Origin: Paramicrobacterium fandaimingii
GTDB lineage: Bacteria > Actinomycetota > Actinomycetes > Actinomycetales > Microbacteriaceae
DNA length: 64,000 nt
Direction: 5' to 3'
Assembly: GCF_011751745.2 (NCBI RefSeq)
Contig: NZ_CP061170.1
Span: 2,542,001-2,606,000, forward strand
Each line of letters opens with the position of its first letter. Within the stretch, counting starts at the first letter, position 1. The translations under genes and the position numbers were made by a program. Shown piece by piece: positions 15,878-24,712 of the stretch. A model generated the notes under the pieces. That model was not told where the DNA came from. It was given only the letters and a program-made list of their open reading frames with translations, and ran no database searches.

Positions 15878-16690
15878 GTGAGTGTGCGTCAGCGCCGGCG
15901 CAGTCCGCGCACGGATGAAAGCCACGTCGACGAACGCTGGATGGCGTCGTATCTCGACATGGTGACGGTGCTGATGTGCATGTTCATCGTTCTCTTCGCC
16001 ATGTCGACTGTTGATCAAGAGAAGTTCGCCGCGCTCCGCGACTCTCTCGCCACGGGCTTCGGCCAGACGGCGTCAGACAGCACGGATGTCTCTGAGGGGC
16101 TGATCGTTCCGAAGGAGCTCGTCGACCAGAAAGGCGAGGGATTCATCGCAGACGCGAACACGGTTCTCGCCAACGAGGAGTTGCAGAACCTCGAAGCTCT
16201 GCGAGCGCGCATGCAGAAGGCACTGGCAGACCACAATCTGCAGAACACCGTGAAATTCACCATCGACGAGCGCGGACTCACGGTGGGGCTCATCGGAGGC
16301 GAGACCTTCTTCGCCACAAACAGCACCCAGCTCAGCAGCACAGCGAACGACGTGCTTGACGCCCTCGGCGGAATCATCGTCGACGTTCCTAACCAGGTGT
16401 CTGTCGAGGGGCACGCCGATTACCGCAAGTCCGTTGCGCCGTTTCCGACAAACTGGGAGCTCTCCTCCGGCCGCGCAACCGAAGTGCTGCGGCATCTCGT
16501 CGAGAGCTGCGATGTTCCCGGAAAGCGCGTGAAATCCGTCGGCTACGGCGACACCCGACCCATTGCCGAGGGAACAAGCGACGACGCCCTTGCGCTCAAC
16601 CGGCGGGTCGACATCGTCGTGCTCTCTGACGCAAGCGAAGAGGTGCGCAACCTGCTCGCGGAGTTGCCGGAGGCCACACCGACGTCATAG
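15878..16690 (+). CDS. motB: Flagellar motor stator protein MotB
   Basis: This ~270-residue protein has a single N-terminal membrane helix with the ion-carrying Asp (WMASYLDMVTVLMCMFIVLF) and an OmpA-like peptidoglycan-binding domain (SVEGHADYRKS...NWELSSGRATEVLRHLVE). GTG 15878 is the first start after the motA stop; GTG 15884 is possible. Together with motA it gives a complete stator. No FliL gene is present between motB and fliM. Confidence 0.95.
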   Translation: MSVRQRRRSPRTDESHVDERWMASYLDMVTVLMCMFIVLFAMSTVDQEKFAALRDSLATGFGQTASDSTDVSEGLIVPKELVDQKGEGFIADANTVLANEELQNLEALRARMQKALADHNLQNTVKFTIDERGLTVGLIGGETFFATNSTQLSSTANDVLDALGGIIVDVPNQVSVEGHADYRKSVAPFPTNWELSSGRATEVLRHLVESCDVPGKRVKSVGYGDTRPIAEGTSDDALALNRRVDIVVLSDASEEVRNLLAELPEATPTS

Positions 16691-16703
16691 CCTCTGCCTC
16701 CAT

Positions 16704-16730
16704 CTAACGTGTTCGGTCCGGCATCCGATA
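16704..16730 (+). promoter_or_regulatory. FliA-type promoter of fliM
   Basis: CTAA 16704-16707 and TCCGATA 16724-16730 have a 16-nt spacer. The predicted start lies at about 16737-16740, at the GTG start codon of fliM, so the transcript would be leaderless or nearly so. It gives the switch/export genes a second promoter. Confidence 0.75.
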
Positions 16731-16739
16731 GTCACGGGC

Positions 16740-17648
16740 GTGACGGTCCAGGAACGCAGCACCACAGTCGCGCCTTCGCGCAGCTCTGTCGACGTTTATG
16801 ACTTCGGCAGGCCCGCGACGCTCGCGCGCGAGCACTCGCGCGTGCTCGAGCTGGCGTTTGAGACGTTCGCCCGTCAATGGGCGACACAGCTCACCGCGAA
16901 GATCCGCGTGCGCTCTCACGTGACGAGCGAACAGCTCGTCATGCTGACCTACGACGAATATGCGGCGTCACTGCCCTCGACGACGGCAATGGTGATCTGC
17001 GGGTTCCCCGACACCGACCACAAGGCAGTCGTGCAGTTTCCGCTCTCGGCTGCGCTGTCGTGGGTCGTTCAGATGCTCGGCGGACGCCCGACCGTCATGG
17101 ACGACGAACGCACGTTCACCCCCATCGAGCAGGCCCTCGTCAAGCGGCTGATGTCCGATGCGCTCGAGGACCTCGACTACTCTTTCAACAATCTGCTGCC
17201 CGACGGCATCGCCCTCTCGGCAATGCACTACAACTCGCAGTTCGCGCAGGCCGCGGCATCCAGTGATCTCGTCATCGTGTCGCACTTCTCCATTCGCGTC
17301 GGCGACCACGTGTCGCCCGCGAGCGTCATGCTTCCCTCTGAGCTGGTCATTCCGCGCCTGTCCAGCGTGAACCCGACCACGCCGATCGACAATGCACCCG
17401 AGCTTCTGCGCCGACAGGTGCACGAGACACCGGTCGAACTGGCGCTGCGTCTCAGCCCCGTTGCCATGACTCCCCGCGAGGTGCTTCAGCTTTCGGTCGG
17501 TGACCTCATCACCGTTCCCCATTCCCAAGACAAGCCACTTGAGCTCGTCATCGACGGCAACGTCATCGCCACAGCAGCCGTGGGCTCGAACGGCACGCGA
17601 CTCGCGTGCGTACTGACCGGACCCACAAGCCCCGAGGAGTCACCGTGA
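16740..17648 (+). CDS. fliM: Flagellar motor switch protein FliM
   Basis: This ~302-residue C-ring protein contains RPATLAREHSRVLELAFETFARQW and the middle CheC-like domain with LGGRPTVMDDERTFTPIEQALVKRL, followed by a C-terminal SpoA domain. The usual N-terminal CheY-P binding motif (LSQxEID) is not visible in the first 20 residues. GTG 16740 is chosen because the FliA-type -10 box ends 10 nt upstream. The stem GTCAC/GTGAC at 16731-16744 covers this start codon. Confidence 0.93.
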   Translation: MTVQERSTTVAPSRSSVDVYDFGRPATLAREHSRVLELAFETFARQWATQLTAKIRVRSHVTSEQLVMLTYDEYAASLPSTTAMVICGFPDTDHKAVVQFPLSAALSWVVQMLGGRPTVMDDERTFTPIEQALVKRLMSDALEDLDYSFNNLLPDGIALSAMHYNSQFAQAAASSDLVIVSHFSIRVGDHVSPASVMLPSELVIPRLSSVNPTTPIDNAPELLRRQVHETPVELALRLSPVAMTPREVLQLSVGDLITVPHSQDKPLELVIDGNVIATAAVGSNGTRLACVLTGPTSPEESP

Positions 17649-18298
17649 CCAGCACAACCACTCACGAGTCAGCCATCGCCGCTGCCTTCGCAGCAAAGCT
17701 GCCGACGGCCGAACCGATAACGGCAACCGCGTCGCAGTCATCGGGCGACACAGGGGATGCCGTCATCGCGTCGTTCGTCGGCGAGGCCGGCGCCGATCTC
17801 GCGGCGCAGATCATCGACCCGGGCGTGCTCTCTGACGGCCTCTCGACGGAGCCGATCGCCGACCGCATCCACGAGGCGCTCAAGGCCGCGGCCAGCGTGC
17901 TCGGCGCAGGAGTGCTTGGTGATCCCGTCGTCGGCGACGCCAGCTCCATCTTCGCTGCCTCGGAGGCTCAGGTCTTCGACCTTGTCGACGCTGTCGGCTC
18001 GACGGTCGGCCGCGTTGCCGTGCGCATTACGCGCACCGGAAGCGCGTCGCCTTCGGGACGCCTGCGTCGGATCGCCGGAGTGGAGATGGACCTCACCGTT
18101 GAAATCGGCCGGGCGCGAATGGCCGTGCGCGACGTGCTCGACCTCGAGCCGGGCCGCATCGTCGAACTCGACCGCTCCGCAGGCGCACCTGCCGACATCA
18201 AGCTCAACGGCCGCCTCATCGCCCACGGCGAAGTCGTCGTCGTCGACCAAGACTATGCGGTTCGCATCACCCGCATTCTCGAGAACACCGAGGCCTAG
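17645..18298 (+). CDS. fliN: Flagellar motor switch protein FliN
   Basis: This 217-residue protein is longer than the ~100-140 residue enterobacterial FliN. An Ala-rich N-terminal domain of ~140 residues (degenerate CheC/FliY-like fold possible) precedes the SpoA domain (MDLTVEIGRARMAVRDVLDLEPGRIVELDR...VVVDQDYAVRITRIL). The GTG start overlaps the fliM stop (GTGA). It forms the lower C-ring with FliM. Confidence 0.93.
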   Translation: MTSTTTHESAIAAAFAAKLPTAEPITATASQSSGDTGDAVIASFVGEAGADLAAQIIDPGVLSDGLSTEPIADRIHEALKAAASVLGAGVLGDPVVGDASSIFAASEAQVFDLVDAVGSTVGRVAVRITRTGSASPSGRLRRIAGVEMDLTVEIGRARMAVRDVLDLEPGRIVELDRSAGAPADIKLNGRLIAHGEVVVVDQDYAVRITRILENTEA

Positions 18299-18299
18299 C

Positions 18300-18770
18300 A
18301 TGGATGGCCTGCTGCTCACTCTTCGCGTCGTCGTATCGCTCGCCGCTGTGCTTGGCGTGCTCTGGTACGTGCAGCGCAGACTGAGCCGCGGGTCCGGTCG
18401 CCGCAAGGCAAGCGAACCGATCACGGTGCTCGGTAGGCAGAGCCTCGGCCAGAAGGCGCACCTTGTGATCGCACAGGTCGACAACACGCGCTACGTTCTC
18501 GGCGTGACGGAGCACGGCGTCACCGTCATTGACTCGACCCCCGGCCGCCCCCGCCTTACCGCGGTCGACCGCCCGACGGAGTCGACACCCGCAACCGATC
18601 CGGCCGGCGAGCAGACGGAGTTCGATCGCGTTCTCTCGGCATCCTCGTCCACCGAGCCTGCCCCGCTGCGCCGACCGCGCAACAATGCGAAGCAGAGTGC
18701 CCTTGCCGGCTCCATCCTCTCCCCGACAACGTGGCGGCAGACCGCCGACGCCTTACGCCACGTGCGATGA
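18300..18770 (+). CDS. fliO: Flagellar biosynthesis protein FliO
   Basis: This 156-residue protein has one N-terminal membrane helix (LLLTLRVVVSLAAVLGVLWYV). The short FliO domain follows (SEPITVLGRQSLGQKAHLVIAQVDNTRYVLGVTEHGVTVI), then a polar tail. It helps FliP assemble into the export gate. One base separates its ATG from the fliN stop, and it overlaps fliP by ATGA. Confidence 0.9.
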   Translation: MDGLLLTLRVVVSLAAVLGVLWYVQRRLSRGSGRRKASEPITVLGRQSLGQKAHLVIAQVDNTRYVLGVTEHGVTVIDSTPGRPRLTAVDRPTESTPATDPAGEQTEFDRVLSASSSTEPAPLRRPRNNAKQSALAGSILSPTTWRQTADALRHVR

Positions 18771-19612
18771 CAACGGGGACGATCACTCAGCGGCGACGCC
18801 TTCTTCGCGTCGCCGTCATTGTGCTGGGCATCGCGATTCTCGGTGCGACGTTCATGCTGCTTTCCGCAACGGGCGCCAACGCCGACCCGGCGGACCCCAC
18901 AGACCCGACGCCTCCGACAGACCCGGAAGATGCTCCGACGGGAGGCATCACCGTCGACATCAACGGCATCAACGGGTCGCCCTCGGCATCCGTCGTCACG
19001 CTGATCGGCATCACGCTTCTCTCTGTCGCCCCGGCGATTCTGCTCATGATGTCGTCGTTCACGAAGATCTTCGTTGTGCTCGCCATGACGCGCAATGCGC
19101 TCTCACTGCCGTCGATCCCGCCGAACCAGGTTCTTGCGGGGCTCGCGCTGTTTCTGTCGCTCTTCATCATGTGGCCCGTGCTCACCGACATTCAGGCCGT
19201 CGCCGTCCAGCCGTATCTGGATGGCACGATCACCTTTTCGCAAGCCGTCGACATCGGGCAGCAGCCTCTGCGCGAGTGGATGCTCGCCTACACACGGGAT
19301 CAGGATCTCGCGCTCATGACGCGTGCCGCTGATCAGCCGAACCCGCTCGATCCCGCAAGCGTTCCGATGTACACGCTCATCCCCGCGTTCATGATCTCGG
19401 AGCTGCGCGCCGCCTTCATCATCGGCTTCGTCATCTTCGTGCCGTTTCTCATCATCGACCTCGTCGTCGCCGCGGCGCTCATGTCCATGGGCATGATGAT
19501 GCTGCCGCCCGTCATGATCTCCCTCCCCTTCAAGATTCTGCTGTTCATCCTCGTCGATGGCTGGGGTCTGATCATCAGGGCGCTACTCGAGAGCTATGGA
19601 GGTGTCGGATGA
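18767..19612 (+). CDS. fliP: Flagellar export gate protein FliP
   Basis: This 281-residue protein starts with a signal-like hydrophobic segment (residues ~12-35) and an unusual Asp/Pro/Thr-rich linker (DPADPTDPTPPTDPEDAPTG). The FliP core follows (LLMMSSFTKIFVVLAMTRNALSL, PPNQVLAGLALFLSLFIM, then AFIIGFVIFVPFLIIDLVV). It builds the FliPQR pore with the next two genes. Confidence 0.96.
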   Translation: MTTGTITQRRRLLRVAVIVLGIAILGATFMLLSATGANADPADPTDPTPPTDPEDAPTGGITVDINGINGSPSASVVTLIGITLLSVAPAILLMMSSFTKIFVVLAMTRNALSLPSIPPNQVLAGLALFLSLFIMWPVLTDIQAVAVQPYLDGTITFSQAVDIGQQPLREWMLAYTRDQDLALMTRAADQPNPLDPASVPMYTLIPAFMISELRAAFIIGFVIFVPFLIIDLVVAAALMSMGMMMLPPVMISLPFKILLFILVDGWGLIIRALLESYGGVG

Positions 19613-19884
19613 CCCCCGAAGCGGTTCTCGACATCGGCATGCAGGGGCTGATCATCGCGGCAAAGCTTGCCGCGCCGCTGCTGGTCACGGCGCTCGTCGT
19701 CGGCTTTGCCATCTCGCTGCTGCAGTCGATCACGCAGGTGCAGGAGGTGACGCTGTCATTCGTGCCGAAGGCGGTGGCCGTCGCTCTCGCGCTCGTGATC
19801 GCCGGCAACTGGATGATCACCGAGATGATCGCGTTCACGAACGCGCTTTTCGACCGCATCCCCCAGCTCTTGGCTGGAGGCTGA
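19609..19884 (+). CDS. fliQ: Flagellar export gate protein FliQ
   Basis: This 91-residue protein has two membrane helices (~15-40 and ~50-78). The motif LLVTALVVGFAISLLQSITQVQEVTLSFVPK is diagnostic of FliQ. It overlaps fliP by ATGA. Confidence 0.96.
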   Translation: MTPEAVLDIGMQGLIIAAKLAAPLLVTALVVGFAISLLQSITQVQEVTLSFVPKAVAVALALVIAGNWMITEMIAFTNALFDRIPQLLAGG

Positions 19885-19885
19885 C

Positions 19886-20644
19886 GTGACTCTGGCGCTC
19901 AACCTGGGCTGGCTCGAAGCGACGATGCTTGCCGCCGTGCGCATCACCGCATTTCTCATGATCGCTCCCCCGTTCTCGTATGGCGCCATCCCCGCGCGCG
20001 TCAAGGCGATGCTCGGCGTCGGGCTCTCCCTCGCCGTCGGCGCCTCCGTCTCGGTCGGCTATGAGCCGCTGGGCACGGGACAGTTCTTCGGAACGCTCGT
20101 TCTGCAGCTCGTGACGGGCGCCCTCCTCGGCTTTCTCGTTCTCGTGTGCTTTTCAGCCGTGCAGGCGGCGGGAAACCTCCTCGACGTGTTCGGCGGGTTC
20201 CAGCTTGCACAGGCCTTCGACCCGCAGGCGATGATCAACGGCGCCCAGTTCACCAGGCTCTTTCAGATGACCGCGCTCGCCCTGCTCTTCGCATCTGGCG
20301 GCTACCAGCTCATCTTCGCCGGCCTGATCGGCAGCTTTCGTGCGATCCCCCTCGATGGAATCTTCGCCATCAGCCAGCCGGCCGACATGATCGTCGCCGC
20401 CGTCGGCCAGATGTTCCTCTCGGCCGTGCAGATCGCCGGCCCGCTCGTGATCGTGCTCTTTCTCGCCGACGCGGGCCTCGGCCTCATCACCCGCGTCGCT
20501 CCCGCGCTCAACGCGTTCGCAATGGGCTTTCCGCTCAAGATCATCATCACGCTCATGCTCGTGGGAACGGTGTACCTCGTTCTCCCCGGCGTCGTGAACG
20601 CCCTGACAGAGGACGCTCTGAACATGATGGCGGGGGTGAGATAG
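19886..20644 (+). CDS. fliR: Flagellar export gate protein FliR
   Basis: This 252-residue protein has about six membrane helices. It shows FliR features such as AAVRITAFLMIAPPFSYGAIPARVKAMLG and the DPQAMINGAQFTRLF loop. The GTG start lies 1 nt after the fliQ stop. Its final base is shared with the GTG of flhB. Confidence 0.95.
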   Translation: MTLALNLGWLEATMLAAVRITAFLMIAPPFSYGAIPARVKAMLGVGLSLAVGASVSVGYEPLGTGQFFGTLVLQLVTGALLGFLVLVCFSAVQAAGNLLDVFGGFQLAQAFDPQAMINGAQFTRLFQMTALALLFASGGYQLIFAGLIGSFRAIPLDGIFAISQPADMIVAAVGQMFLSAVQIAGPLVIVLFLADAGLGLITRVAPALNAFAMGFPLKIIITLMLVGTVYLVLPGVVNALTEDALNMMAGVR

Positions 20645-21735
20645 TGGCGAAGGACGACAGCGGTGAACGCTCCGAGAAAGCAACAGACAAGCACCTCCGC
20701 GATGCACGGCAGAAGGGGCAGCTCTCGCGAAGCCAAGACCTCACTGCCTGGGTCGGCATCGCTGCCGCCGCCGTCATGATGCCCGTCGCCATTGCCGCCG
20801 GCGCCTCGGCAGGCACAGAGCAGATGGTCACCGTCGCCACCATTGCGAGCAACCCCGACCCGGGCGAGGCCCTCGCCGCCCTCGGCAACGGCTTCGCCAT
20901 GATTCCGGATGTTCTCGGCCCGATGTTCGTCGTCGTCGCCGTCGCCGTGCTCATCGCCGCCGTCACGCAGGGCGGCGTTCACCTGAAGAAGATGACGGGA
21001 CGCTTCGAGCAGTTCAACATCGTCAGCGGCGTGAAGCGCGTTTTCGGCGTTCGCGCACTGTGGGAAGGCGCAAAGGCGATCCTCAAGACAGCGGCCATCG
21101 GCGGCGCGCTGTGGATCGTCGTCTCCGGACTGATGCCCGTTCTCATGTCGAGCGGATCCCACTCGGTGAGCCAGCTGCTTGAAGCGGCCGCAGGCGGCAC
21201 GGCGGGGATGCTGCAGGCAGCCGTCGCCGTCGGTGTCGGCCTCGCGATCATCGACCTCTTTGTCGTCATGCGACGCAACCGCAAGCACACACGCATGACC
21301 AAGCGCGAGCTGAAAGACGACAACAAGAACTCAGACGGCGACCCGCTCATTCGGCAGCAGCGGCGGTCGCGTCAACTCGCGATGAGCCGTAACCGCATGA
21401 TCGCCGCCGTCACAGACGCCGACGTCGTTGTTGTGAACCCCACCCACGTTGCCGTCGCCCTCAAGTACGAGCCGGGCAAGTCTGCCCCGCGCGTCGTCGC
21501 AAAGGGCGCGGGGATCATCGCCACGCGCATTCGAGAAAAAGCAGACAAAGTCGGCGTTCCCATGGTGCAAGACATTCCGCTCGCACGCGCCATCCATGCA
21601 GCGTGCCAGCTCGGCCAAGAGATTCCCGCCGACCTGTACAACGCCGTCGCCCAGATTCTGGTCTTCGTCATGGCCCTCAAGAAACGCGGCTCAACCCGCG
21701 GCATCCATTCGCTTCCCCAAAGGAGGACAGCATGA
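20644..21735 (+). CDS. flhB: Flagellar export switch protein FlhB
   Basis: This 363-residue protein begins with the FlhB pattern DDSGERSEKATDKHLRDARQKGQLSRS. It carries four membrane segments and the cytosolic self-cleavage motif Asn265-Pro266-Thr267-His268. Cleavage between Asn and Pro switches export from hook to filament substrates under FliK control. GTG 20644 overlaps the fliR stop and starts the conserved N-terminus; the frame extends further upstream only by chance. Confidence 0.96.
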   Translation: MAKDDSGERSEKATDKHLRDARQKGQLSRSQDLTAWVGIAAAAVMMPVAIAAGASAGTEQMVTVATIASNPDPGEALAALGNGFAMIPDVLGPMFVVVAVAVLIAAVTQGGVHLKKMTGRFEQFNIVSGVKRVFGVRALWEGAKAILKTAAIGGALWIVVSGLMPVLMSSGSHSVSQLLEAAAGGTAGMLQAAVAVGVGLAIIDLFVVMRRNRKHTRMTKRELKDDNKNSDGDPLIRQQRRSRQLAMSRNRMIAAVTDADVVVVNPTHVAVALKYEPGKSAPRVVAKGAGIIATRIREKADKVGVPMVQDIPLARAIHAACQLGQEIPADLYNAVAQILVFVMALKKRGSTRGIHSLPQRRTA

Positions 21736-23771
21736 GCGGCACTCTGAGCAAACTCGCCGTACCCGTTGGCGTCGTCGGCATCATCATGCTGCTCGTCGTT
21801 CCCATTCCCACGTTTCTGCTCGACATGCTGATCATCACGAACATCCTCTTCGCTCTCGTGATTCTGCTCACGACGATGTTCGTCAAGAAGCCGCTCGACT
21901 TCTCGGTATTTCCGTCTCTGCTTCTCGTGGCGACGCTCTTTCGACTCGGCCTCAACGTCGCCTCCACCCGGCTCGTGCTCGGCGAGGCCTACGCCGGCCA
22001 GGTGATCGAGGCGTTCGGAACGATCGCCGTTGGGGGCTCGCTCATCATCGGCGCCGTCGTCTTTCTCATTCTCGTCGTCATTCAGTTCGTCGTCGTCACG
22101 AAGGGCGCCGAGCGCGTCGCGGAGGTCGGCGCGCGGTTCACCCTCGATGCCATGCCCGGCAAGCAGATGGCCATCGACGCCGACCTGAACGCCGGGCTCA
22201 TCACCGATGCCGAGGCCCGCAAACGTCGCGCAGATGTCGCTGCCGAGGCCGACTTCTACGGCGCGATGGACGGCGCGTCGAAGTTCGTCAAGGGCGATGC
22301 CATCGCCGGCATCGTGATCATCATCATCAACATCATCGGCGGCATCGCCATCGGCATGGTGCAGCACGGAATGACCATTGAGGATGCCGTCAGCACGTAC
22401 AGCCTTCTGACCATCGGCGACGGGCTCGTCACGCAGATTCCGGCTCTGCTCATGGCGGTCTCCACCGGCATGATCGTGACGCGATCAAACGCCGAGTCCG
22501 AGATGGGAAGCGAGGCGTCTGCTCAGCTGATGCAGTCGCGCGGCGCCCTCACGATCGCCGGCTCCGCTGCCATCGTCATGGCCCTCATTCCGGGAATGCC
22601 CAAGATTCCGTTCGTCGCGATCGGCGCTCTGCTGCTTCTCGCCGGGCAGCGCATCAAGGCGCGCGAGAAGCGCGCGCAGACTGAGGTGGCAGAAACCGAG
22701 ACGCCGCAGGCGACCGATCCGACGGAAGAGCTGATGGAGAGGATGCGCGTGCACGCTCTCGAGATCATGCTCGCTCCGAACCTCGTCGATCTTGTCTCGG
22801 GTGGCCCAGACGATCTTCTCGCCCGCGTCAAGGCACTCCGCCGCAAGATCGCTCTCGAGAACGGCTTCGTCGTGCCTCCCGTGCGCACCCGCGACAGCAT
22901 CGAGCTGCCGCCCTCGACGTACTCAATCCGCATTGCGGGAGTCGAAGCCGGGCGCGGCATCGCCCCGCCTGGCTCCGTGCTCGCCCTCGGTGACGAACTC
23001 GACGCCCTGCCTGGCCGCACCGTTGTCGACCCGGTTTTCGGGCTCGACGGAAAATGGATTCCCCTCGAAATGCGGCACAGCGCCGAGCTGACCGGGGCGA
23101 CGGTGATCGACCGCGCAAGCGTGCTCGTGACGCACCTGTCGAGCATCGTGCAGGCGAACGCCGCGCGCCTTCTCACCCGCGAAGACGTCCGCCAGCTCAC
23201 AGACGGGCTCAAACACCTCACGCCGTCAGCCGTCGACGAGCTCACGCCTGCGCTGCTGTCCCTCGCCGAGGTGCAGCGCGTTCTGCAGAAACTGCTGGCC
23301 GAGCGCATTCCGATCAACGACCTCGCGCGCATCTACGAGGCTCTGTCCCTTCGTGCGAAGGTGTCGACGGACCCCGAGGGTCTCGTCGAGGCCGCACGCG
23401 TCGCCTTGGGCCCGGCGATCTCCGCCCGCTTCGCCGAAAATGGCCGCCTTCGCGTGCTCATGGTCGATCCGCTCCTCGAGCAGGCCATGCTCGAGGGTCT
23501 GCGGTCGACAGATGACGGCCCGCAAATCGTTCTCGACCCCGATCGTCTCGAGTCGGTGATCGGGTCGGTGAAGCATCTCGTCGCCGCCGCGGACACGTCT
23601 CTGGGAGAGCTCGTCCTCGTGTGCGCACCGTCGCTACGACCCGCGCTGCGCAAGCTCGTATCCTCGCAGACCGATGGGCTCCCTGTGCTCTCCTACTCGG
23701 AGGCAACCGTCTCCGGCCTCGCAATCGATACCGTTGGAGTGGTGCGTGACAACCAAACGCTTTCAGCTTGA
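21732..23771 (+). CDS. flhA: Flagellar export gate protein FlhA
   Basis: This 679-residue protein has eight N-terminal membrane helices and the conserved FHIPEP cytosolic loop (GAERVAEVGARFTLDAMPGKQMAIDADLNAG). A ~330-residue C-terminal chaperone/substrate docking domain follows. The ribosome site AGGAGG lies 6 nt before ATG 21732. It forms the export gate with FlhB and FliPQR and receives substrates from FliH/FliI/FliJ. Confidence 0.97.
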   Translation: MSGTLSKLAVPVGVVGIIMLLVVPIPTFLLDMLIITNILFALVILLTTMFVKKPLDFSVFPSLLLVATLFRLGLNVASTRLVLGEAYAGQVIEAFGTIAVGGSLIIGAVVFLILVVIQFVVVTKGAERVAEVGARFTLDAMPGKQMAIDADLNAGLITDAEARKRRADVAAEADFYGAMDGASKFVKGDAIAGIVIIIINIIGGIAIGMVQHGMTIEDAVSTYSLLTIGDGLVTQIPALLMAVSTGMIVTRSNAESEMGSEASAQLMQSRGALTIAGSAAIVMALIPGMPKIPFVAIGALLLLAGQRIKAREKRAQTEVAETETPQATDPTEELMERMRVHALEIMLAPNLVDLVSGGPDDLLARVKALRRKIALENGFVVPPVRTRDSIELPPSTYSIRIAGVEAGRGIAPPGSVLALGDELDALPGRTVVDPVFGLDGKWIPLEMRHSAELTGATVIDRASVLVTHLSSIVQANAARLLTREDVRQLTDGLKHLTPSAVDELTPALLSLAEVQRVLQKLLAERIPINDLARIYEALSLRAKVSTDPEGLVEAARVALGPAISARFAENGRLRVLMVDPLLEQAMLEGLRSTDDGPQIVLDPDRLESVIGSVKHLVAAADTSLGELVLVCAPSLRPALRKLVSSQTDGLPVLSYSEATVSGLAIDTVGVVRDNQTLSA

Positions 23772-24708
23772 CGGCACCTCGATCGACGAGCTGCGCGCGA
23801 GAATCCGCCGTGAACACGGCGACAGGGCGCGAATCATCTCACTCGAGAAGGTCACCGTCGGCGGCATCGCCGGCTTTCTCACGCGGCACAAATACGAAGC
23901 CACAGTCGACGTCCCTTTCGACGGTGACGGTGACGTTGACGCGCCGATTCGCCCGGGCAAACAAGGCATCGAGATGCTGATCGCCGACGCGGAAGAGGCC
24001 GAGCAGACGCTCGGCTACAGTGTCGCGACAAGCGGCACGAGCTTCGATTCGATCATGCAGAGTCTGCAGGCGCAGATCCGCACGACGCCGCGCGAGGAGG
24101 TACCGGAACCTTCTCCGGCCGTGCGCCCCCTTCAGCTGTCGGCGGTGCCGACGCCACGCGCTCTTCCCGCCGCACACCACGAGGCCGCGGCCCCAGAACC
24201 CGAGATCGAGCCGCTGTCGTCAGCGGGCGATCTCGTCGTGTTCATCGGCCTCGGGACGCTCGCGCTCGACGCCGCGCGCGAGGCGCGCGGGCTACTCGCT
24301 GCGGCCGGGGACAGCATGCCCCGCGGCATCCGTCCGGTGACCGATCGCCGTGCCGCCTACCTCGCTCGCGCGGACGCTGTCGAAGAGAATGTCCCGGTCA
24401 ATCTGGCATGGCGCCTGAGCAGCGCCCTCGCGGTGAGCAGCGAGCTCGACGAACTCGCCCGCCTTCAGCCCGACCAGACGTGGATCGTCGTCGATGCCCG
24501 GCACAAAGCAGACGACACCGAACGCTGGGCGCAGCTGGTGTCTCAGTCGATTCGCGTTGACGCAATGCTCGTCATTGCGGAGAATCTGACGGCAACGCCC
24601 GCGACGGTGACGCAGCTCGGCATTCCCCGCGGGCACATTCCCCCGGCTCGCAGCCGGGAACGGACCGAGTCAGCGGGCACAGTCGCATCGGCAGAGACGA
24701 TAGGCTGA
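23746..24708 (+). CDS. FlhF-like protein without a recognisable GTP-binding P-loop
   Basis: This ~320-residue protein has an N-terminal FlhF-type start, KRFQLDGTSIDELRARIRREHGDRARIISLEKV, up to the VGGIAGFLTRHKYEATVDV segment. The Pro-rich linker (~residues 110-155) resembles the FlhF B domain. The C-terminal ~150 residues begin DLVVFIGLGTLALDAAREAR, where FlhF has its GxxGxGKT P-loop. No GxxxxGK[ST] is present, so GTP hydrolysis looks lost. It lies between flhA and csrA, the normal flhF position, and overlaps flhA by 26 bp. GTG 23746 with GGAG upstream is the likely start. Confidence 0.75.
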   Translation: MTTKRFQLDGTSIDELRARIRREHGDRARIISLEKVTVGGIAGFLTRHKYEATVDVPFDGDGDVDAPIRPGKQGIEMLIADAEEAEQTLGYSVATSGTSFDSIMQSLQAQIRTTPREEVPEPSPAVRPLQLSAVPTPRALPAAHHEAAAPEPEIEPLSSAGDLVVFIGLGTLALDAAREARGLLAAAGDSMPRGIRPVTDRRAAYLARADAVEENVPVNLAWRLSSALAVSSELDELARLQPDQTWIVVDARHKADDTERWAQLVSQSIRVDAMLVIAENLTATPATVTQLGIPRGHIPPARSRERTESAGTVASAETIG

Positions 24709-24712
24709 ACCA

